Assembly (NCBI GenBank): GCA_016791265.1
Contig: JAEUMY010000022.1
Coordinates: 124,001-188,000 of the forward strand
From: Betaproteobacteria bacterium
GTDB taxonomy: Bacteria; Pseudomonadota; Gammaproteobacteria; Burkholderiales; Usitatibacteraceae
Direction of reading: 5' to 3'
Length of the DNA stretch: 64,000 bases
The position numbers and the translations under genes are program-made. A model generated the notes under the pieces. The model saw nothing but the letters and a program-made list of their open reading frames with translations. It searched no databases and was not told where the DNA came from. The stretch's first letter is position 1; every line of letters begins with the position of its first letter. Positions 59,316-64,000 of this stretch are shown in pieces.

Positions 59316-59897
59316 TCAAACCTGCTCCTTCTCCAACCACTTCTGCAACACCGGCAGCTTCGCCGTCTCAACCGCCTTCAGCACGCCCTCCACCGTATCG
59401 GCAGACACCACCAGCCCACGATGCGGCGGCCGGATGAAGCCCGCCGCGACCGCATTGTCGAGATAGGCGAGAAACGGATCGTAAAAGTTCAGGATATTGA
59501 GCAGCCCGACCGGCTTGCGATGAATGCCGAGTTGCGTCCACGTCGCAGCTTCCGCCAGCTCTTCCAGCGTGCCCCAGCCGCCGGGCATGGCGATGAACGC
59601 ATCGCAGAGTTCGGCCATGCGGGTCTTGCGCTCATGCATGGTCTCGACCACCTCCAGCCGCGTCACGCCACGATGGCCGACCTCGCGCTCCAGCAGCGAC
59701 CGCGGGATGATGCCGATCACCTCACCGCCGCCCTGCATGACCGTATCGGCCACGACACCCATGAGGCCGACGTTGCCGCCGCCGTAGATCAGCGTCTGGC
59801 CGCGCGCCACCATGGCGCGGCCCAGCTCTTCCGCCGCCGCGCGATAGGCCGGCGAGTTGCCAAAGTTGGAACCACAATACACACAGATTGCTTTCAA
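59316..59897 (-). CDS. LOG-family protein (TIGR00730)
   Basis: A 193-residue nucleotide-processing enzyme of the cytokinin riboside phosphoribohydrolase (LOG) family, probably hydrolysing nucleoside monophosphates. Motifs: LKAICVYCGSNFGNSPAYRAAAEELG, LIYGGGNVGLMGVVADTVMQGGGEVIGIIP, ETMHERKTRMAELCDAFIAMPGGWGTLEELAEAATWTQLGIHRKPVGLLN. The PGGxGTxxE catalytic signature is intact. The start is a TTG at 59897, because AGGGGGC precedes it and homologues begin there. Confidence 0.9.
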   Translation of the reverse strand: MKAICVYCGSNFGNSPAYRAAAEELGRAMVARGQTLIYGGGNVGLMGVVADTVMQGGGEVIGIIPRSLLEREVGHRGVTRLEVVETMHERKTRMAELCDAFIAMPGGWGTLEELAEAATWTQLGIHRKPVGLLNILNFYDPFLAYLDNAVAAGFIRPPHRGLVVSADTVEGVLKAVETAKLPVLQKWLEKEQV

Positions 59898-60174
59898 TGA
59901 GCCCCCTCCAGGTGAAACGACGACGCCGCTGGCGAAGCGGAGCCGGTCATCGTCGCCGTTGCTGGTCATTGCAAGCAGTAGTCTTAGCCATTTCGCCACT
60001 TCCCCACCGGGCTCGTACTGCTTGATCTTGCGAGGCCCCTCGGATCAGATCTCAGCACTTCAGCGTACATCCCCGCAAAGAGACGCAAGCAAGCGTGCGG
60101 TCAAAATGTGCTTTAGCGCTTGGTGAGATCAAGGCTCTGACAGTTTCCACCACGCGGTCGACTCGCTGGCTCAG

Positions 60175-60912
60175 CTAACGCAAAGCCACCTCTACAACTG
60201 CGACATGATTTCCTTCGGCGTCTCGCGTGACGCGAGCCACCACGTTACCACGGGACTGAAAGCGTACACGAGCGGCCGGACCCAGTCTTGGGTCGTCATC
60301 AAACCCAATCTCTGCACTTATCCGCAGCGCTTCATCTTCAACACCGAAATGAATGTGCTGTGGCAAATCGCTTCCTGGATAACCCGCAGGTCGAATCGTG
60401 CGCAGCTGAAATTCGCCTTCAGCTCCAGTTTTCAGGTAGCCGAAAAGCCTTGCATGCTTCCAGTCGCCAGAGTCACCCGCGACGTGAATGGCATCTTCCG
60501 CATACAACCCGCGGGAATCAGTGTGGTAAACGTAGACCAAAGCCCCAGGGACTCCTTTGCCAGTCGCATCAATGAGACGGCCCCTGACGACTAGTTGCAC
60601 ACCCGCCTCCGATTGGCTCACCAGGGTGAGCGGAGCTGCCTTCGCGGAGCGCCGCACCCCACTGCGGAATCGCGGCCACGCGCGCGCAGCATCAAACTTG
60701 GCATTCGAAAGCACTTCGGACGCGCTGGCACCCGCCTTGTAAAGGGCTTCGCTTTCATCAATCAGCTTCCCAATCAGGGCAGTCTCGGCGCCAGGCGGCT
60801 GCGCAAACTTTGAAGGCATTGCAGTAGACGCAGGATTCTGCGCCCACCCCAAGTGGGATGCAGCGAGGAATAGTGCGCCAAACATCACTGAGACTGACAA
60901 TTTGTGTGGCAT
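60175..60912 (-). CDS. Secreted intradiol-dioxygenase-like protein
   Basis: A 245-residue exported protein (signal peptide ending GWA-QN). The C-terminal half has the protocatechuate 3,4-dioxygenase-type fold: RGRLIDATGKGVPGALVYVYHTDSRGLYAEDA, KHARLFGYLKTGAEGEFQLRTIRPAGYPGSDLPQHIHFGVEDEALRISAEIGFDDDPRL. Tyr and His positions typical of the iron site are present (GLYAED, GYPGS, QHIHF). Extracellular members of this fold have unclear substrates. An N-terminal region of about 80 residues precedes it. It is isolated from other catabolic genes. Confidence 0.8.
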   Translation of the reverse strand: MPHKLSVSVMFGALFLAASHLGWAQNPASTAMPSKFAQPPGAETALIGKLIDESEALYKAGASASEVLSNAKFDAARAWPRFRSGVRRSAKAAPLTLVSQSEAGVQLVVRGRLIDATGKGVPGALVYVYHTDSRGLYAEDAIHVAGDSGDWKHARLFGYLKTGAEGEFQLRTIRPAGYPGSDLPQHIHFGVEDEALRISAEIGFDDDPRLGPAARVRFQSRGNVVARVTRDAEGNHVAVVEVALR

Positions 60913-61039
60913 GACGCCCTCCAGGCAGTGGCAGGATGGAAACTCGAACGGTCAGCGTTCATGCCAAGCAATGGCATGGGTCAAGGCACTGCCGTTGCTC
61001 AACGGTACGGACCAGGCCAAGGTTGACAAGCCAAGACAC

Positions 61040-62212
61040 TCAACCACGCAAGTCTCGGGTCAGTTGACACAGCTTGGTTGTTGCATCCATCAGCGTCTCA
61101 TCCTTCTTCGCAAAACAGAACCGCACAATCCCCGTCTCCATCCCTTCGCGATAAAACGCCGAAAGCGGAATGCACGCCACCCCCACCTCGCGGGTGAGGT
61201 GCTCGGCGAACTGCAGATCCGAATATTCGCGAAAGCGGTCCAGATGGCGGAAGCCGGCGGACATGAAGTACGTGCCGGGTGACGGCATCCATGCGAGCGG
61301 CACGTCGCGCACGGCTTCGCGGAAGAGATCACGCTTGGCTTGGTAGAACGCGGGCAACGTGAGATGCGTGCCGTGGGCCATGTACGCCGCCAACGCGTGC
61401 TGCGACGGCGTGTGCACCGTGAAGACGATGAACTGATGCGCCTTGCGGAACTCCGTCATGAGCTCGCGCGGCGCCAGCGCATACGCCACCTTCCAGCCGG
61501 TGACGTGATAGGTCTTGCCGAAGGATGAGATGACGATGGCCCGCTCGGCCAGCGCGGGACAGCGCGCGACGCTCTCATGCCGCTGGTTGTCGTAGACCAT
61601 GTGCTCGTACACCTCGTCGCTGATGACGACGATGTCGGTGCCCTTCAGCACGTCGGCCAGCGCCCGCATGTCCTCTGCGGGCCAGCACGTCGCGGTCGGG
61701 TTGTGCGGCGTGTTGATGAGAATGGCGCGGGTGCGCGGCGTGATGCTGGCCTTCACCTGCCTCCAATCCGGCCGATAGTCGGGCGCATTGAGCGTCACAT
61801 ACACCGCCTTGCCGCCGTTCATGGTGATGCTGGGCTCGTAGCTGTCGTACACGGGCTCGAAAATGATGACCTCGTCGCCCGGCCGCACCAGTGCGGTGAT
61901 GGCCGTGTGGATGGCCTGCGTGGCGCCGGCGGTGATTGTGATCTCGCTGGCGACGTCGTACTCGCGCCCATACACAGCACTCACTTTTTCCGCGACGCGC
62001 TCACGCAGCGCTGGCACGCCGGCCATGGGCGGGTACTGGTTGTGCCCGGCCTTGGCGGCGTCGTTCAGCGCCTCCACGAGTCGCGGATCACACTGAAAGT
62101 CGGGGAAGCCCTGGCCGAGATTGACCGCGCCGTGCTCCACGGCCAGTGCGGACATGGTGGTGAAGATGGTGGTGCCAATGTGGGGGAGTTTGGAGTTGAC
62201 GCGCATGGACAT
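61040..62212 (-). CDS. Methionine/aromatic-type PLP-dependent aminotransferase
   Basis: A 390-residue fold-type I enzyme. The ATG at 62212 (MSMRVNSKLPHIGTTIFTTMS) is used; ATG 62206 is also possible and neither has a clear ribosome site. Motifs: NLGQGFPDFQCDPRL, GHNQYPPMAGVPALRERVA, ITAGATQAIHTAITALVRPGDEVIIFEPVYDSYEPSI, TPHNPTATCWP, VISDEVYEHMVYD, and the PLP lysine in SSFGKTYHVTGWKVAYAL. This is closest to the YbdL methionine aminotransferase group. A CCGAATATTCGC sequence (61219-61230), one mismatch from the palindrome, lies in this gene. Confidence 0.92.
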   Translation of the reverse strand: MSMRVNSKLPHIGTTIFTTMSALAVEHGAVNLGQGFPDFQCDPRLVEALNDAAKAGHNQYPPMAGVPALRERVAEKVSAVYGREYDVASEITITAGATQAIHTAITALVRPGDEVIIFEPVYDSYEPSITMNGGKAVYVTLNAPDYRPDWRQVKASITPRTRAILINTPHNPTATCWPAEDMRALADVLKGTDIVVISDEVYEHMVYDNQRHESVARCPALAERAIVISSFGKTYHVTGWKVAYALAPRELMTEFRKAHQFIVFTVHTPSQHALAAYMAHGTHLTLPAFYQAKRDLFREAVRDVPLAWMPSPGTYFMSAGFRHLDRFREYSDLQFAEHLTREVGVACIPLSAFYREGMETGIVRFCFAKKDETLMDATTKLCQLTRDLRG

Positions 62213-62240
62213 CAGAGTGGGTGGTGTGAATGACGTGCCG

Positions 62241-62258
62241 CATGCGAATATTCGCATG
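62241..62258. repeat. 18-bp extended GCGAATATTCGC palindrome between divergent genes
   Basis: CATGCGAATATTCGCATG lies between the divergent aminotransferase and diguanylate cyclase genes, 53 bases before the cyclase start. Confidence 0.93.
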
Positions 62259-62310
62259 TCTCCGAGTCGCGTATCGAATGCACTAAACTCATCGGCAGGA
62301 TCAACCGACC

Positions 62311-63378
62311 ATGCCACCCACCACCCACGAACGCTTCTTTCGCGTCACCCTGCTGTCGCTCCTGATCGCCTCGGCGCTGGCGACGGGTCTGGCGGCCGCG
62401 GCGCATCACTGGCAACCCAATCCGGGCACGCTGAACCGCTGGCTGCCAGCGCTGCTGTGCATTGCCTATGTCGCGCAATTCTTCATCCTCTGGCGTTCGC
62501 CGGACAAGCTGATCGGCGTCGTCTGGGTGGCGTTCGTCACCGGCCTCATCGGCATCGCGACACCGGCATGGGTGTTCTCCCTGCAGGCATGGCAACCGGG
62601 TGCGGCGCCGCTCACCGAGACGTTGCCGCCCATTTCCGCCGCGCTGCTGCCCTTCCTGCTCGCGATGATCCTGTTCACGCCGCCGCGCCAGCTCTTTCGC
62701 GCGGCGCTGGTCGCGTGGGCAGTGATCGCAGGACCCATCCTGGTCTGGCTGATCGGGCATCCCGATGCGCTGCTCTCGCCCCGCGGGCTGGACATGCTCA
62801 TCACCCTGGGCCCGGTGACGCTCATGGTGGTGCTCTTCATCCCTTTCCATCGTGGCATGGAGCAGCGCATGGACCAGCTGCACCAAGAGCGCGCCCGTGC
62901 CCAAGCGCTGGCCGAACGCGACGCCCTGACCGGCCTTTACAACCGTCGCGCTGGCGAGACCTTTCTCAGCAACATGCTTGCCGGTCCGGACGATGCGGAT
63001 GCGCTGATTCTCTTTGACATCGACCACTTCAAGTCCATCAACGACAACTTCGGCCACGACGTCGGCGACGCGGTGCTGAAGGAAGTCGCGGCGCGCTGCA
63101 CGACGCTCTTGCGCAAGAACGACATCTTCGCGCGCTGGGGTGGAGAGGAATTTCTTGTCCTCATCAGGGGCTCGGGCGAGGCCGGCATCGTGCGCGTGGC
63201 CGATGACCTGCGTCAGGTCATCGGCGAGACGCCCATCGAATCGGTGAACAAAGTCACCGCGTCATTCGGCGTCGCCCGCTTTCGCCGGGGCGACTCGATG
63301 CAGACCTGGCTGAAACGCGCGGATGAAGCGCTGTATGAAGCCAAGCGCGCAGGGCGGGATCGGGTGGTGGCGGGGTGA
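62311..63378 (+). CDS. Membrane diguanylate cyclase
   Basis: A 355-residue signalling protein making cyclic di-GMP. The N-terminal 190 residues form about six transmembrane helices (LLSLLIASALATGLAAAA, WLPALLCIAYVAQFFILW, VVWVAFVTGLIGIATPAWVF, ALLPFLLAMILF, ALVAWAVIAGPILVWLIG, LITLGPVTLMVVLFIPF). The GGDEF domain has the active motif GGEEF at 277-281 and the product-inhibition I-site RKND at 268-271, so it is likely active and feedback controlled. A coiled-coil linker (MEQRMDQLHQERARAQAL) joins the domains. The sensor ligand is unknown. Confidence 0.94.
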   Translation: MPPTTHERFFRVTLLSLLIASALATGLAAAAHHWQPNPGTLNRWLPALLCIAYVAQFFILWRSPDKLIGVVWVAFVTGLIGIATPAWVFSLQAWQPGAAPLTETLPPISAALLPFLLAMILFTPPRQLFRAALVAWAVIAGPILVWLIGHPDALLSPRGLDMLITLGPVTLMVVLFIPFHRGMEQRMDQLHQERARAQALAERDALTGLYNRRAGETFLSNMLAGPDDADALILFDIDHFKSINDNFGHDVGDAVLKEVAARCTTLLRKNDIFARWGGEEFLVLIRGSGEAGIVRVADDLRQVIGETPIESVNKVTASFGVARFRRGDSMQTWLKRADEALYEAKRAGRDRVVAG

Positions 63379-63396
63379 CACCCCCATGTCGTCTCC

Positions 63397-63447
63397 GCGC
63401 GAATATTCGCACCGCGCGGGCGCGACTTGCGTAGCGAATATTCGCGC
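63397..63447. repeat. Pair of GCGAATATTCGC copies, inverted arms of 14 bp
   Basis: GCGCGAATATTCGC (63397-63410) and GCGAATATTCGCGC (63434-63447) are reverse complements separated by 23 bases. The two palindromes lie in the 172-base gap between the diguanylate cyclase and the final partial gene. Confidence 0.92.
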
Positions 63448-63550
63448 CAATCCAAGATGGATTTTGTCGCAAAAGCCCGACACTATTGCTCCCCACAAGC
63501 GCGTACGCCGGCGCTAGACTGCGCTCACTGATTTCGCGGGAGTCCTTGGC

Positions 63551-64000
63551 ATGTCTGCATGTCGCGCGCTGGTGATGGTCGGGTTGCTGTGGTCGACAGC
63601 CATCGGCTTTGCCCACTCCGAATCGCCGCTCGAATCGCCCACTGGCGCCTGCGCATCCGCCGATGCACCCTCGGCGGCGCAGCCGGACGTGTCCGCGCCG
63701 GCTTATTACTTCCCGGCGACTGCGGCGGCCGAGACGCATCCGGCCCTGCCAGTCGCAATCACGGTCTGGCGCACACGTTGTGGCGCATCGAATGACACGG
63801 CGCTCTGGGTGCGCATGACGCCCGATCGACTGGACCTTCCGCTGCAGGACGGGCTGCGTCTGCGCCCACGCGTCGTGGTTGTTCAGCGCGGCGTAGAGGT
63901 TGGCTGGTTCGGCACCTGGTTTGGCGCGGAGCCGCCACCGTCGCGATTTGAAGGTCGCTTTCAATGGGGCGTCGATGTGTTTCCGATGGAGACACTTTAC
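63551..64000 (+). CDS. Secreted hypothetical protein, truncated by the window end
   Basis: A frame open from ATG 63551 to the last base, 150 codons with no stop. GGGAG lies eight to nine bases before the start. A signal peptide (MSACRALVMVGLLWSTAIGFAHSE) is followed by a Ser/Ala-rich segment and a beta-rich domain (LPVAITVWRTRCGASNDTALWVRMTPDRLDLPLQDGLRLRPRVVVVQRGVEVGWFGTWFG). No family is recognised; the 3-prime end is missing. Confidence 0.75.
   Translation, partial: MSACRALVMVGLLWSTAIGFAHSESPLESPTGACASADAPSAAQPDVSAPAYYFPATAAAETHPALPVAITVWRTRCGASNDTALWVRMTPDRLDLPLQDGLRLRPRVVVVQRGVEVGWFGTWFGAEPPPSRFEGRFQWGVDVFPMETLY

Noticed and set aside
59955..60020. tRNA-Leu-like D-arm segment on the minus strand (GTGGCGAAATGG)
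   Set aside because: No T-arm GTTCRA sequence, no paired acceptor stem and no proper anticodon arm follow, so it is not a tRNA.
61219..61230. CCGAATATTCGC in the aminotransferase gene counted as a copy
   Set aside because: One base differs; kept only as a near match, not in the count of 31.

Overview
The window is high-GC chromosomal DNA from a Gram-negative proteobacterium, most likely a betaproteobacterium or close relative. Evidence: a TonB-dependent receptor with ExbB/ExbD/TonB, outer-membrane lipoprotein signals, an intracellular PHB depolymerase followed by a PhaM-like granule protein, a thyA-folA pair, mnmC, mobA, selO and several families common in Burkholderiales/Nitrosomonadales (DUF6279, DUF1993, DUF4395, Cj0069). 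No rRNA, tRNA, CRISPR array, phage or intact insertion sequence was seen. The genus cannot be fixed from sequence alone.

Layout. 1-8.7 kb: end of an aspartyl/asparaginyl hydroxylase, a large TonB receptor, a 278-bp foldback (MITE-like) element, then exbB-exbD-exbD-tonB and a tandem second tonB. 8.7-11.1 kb: thyA-folA and a decayed caspase-family gene. 11.1-19.3 kb: an EF-G-like GTPase, phaZ-phaM, proline iminopeptidase, SDR plus DUF6279 lipoprotein, Nudix CoA pyrophosphatase, maleylacetoacetate isomerase. 19.3-24.7 kb: a lectin-like/di-heme peroxidase fusion, a DUF4864 protein, and an ECF sigma operon with a membrane protein and a secreted coiled-coil protein. 24.8-32.1 kb: CorA-like protein, DUF4395, prolyl oligopeptidase lipoprotein, mnmC and a lipoprotein. 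32.1-37.4 kb: a tightly overlapping peroxiredoxin-ECF sigma-radical SAM-DUF547 operon divergent from an AraC regulator, then a tandem-DEP-domain protein. 37.4-48 kb: FMN glutamate synthase-like protein, SelO, fused osmoprotectant transporter, 2OG oxygenase, mobA and an MBL-cNMP protein. 48-64 kb: 2'-5' ligase-like protein, glycosyltransferase, secreted hydrolase, a second AraC regulator, Cj0069, cupin, YdeI-like, LOG, secreted intradiol-dioxygenase-like protein, methionine aminotransferase, diguanylate cyclase, and a secreted protein cut by the window end.

The outstanding signal is not a gene. The 12-bp perfect palindrome GCGAATATTCGC (often TGCGAATATTCGCA) occurs 31 times by eye in 64 kb, where chance predicts far less than one. 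Fourteen copies are intergenic and seventeen lie inside genes, read as ANIR, RIFA or EYS according to frame and never creating a stop. Copies are about 2 kb apart from 9.8 kb onward, with only one copy in the first 9.8 kb. Two copies in mnmC are arranged as a 20-bp inverted repeat. It behaves like a dispersed genome-wide sequence comparable in style to cyanobacterial HIP1, of unknown role here.
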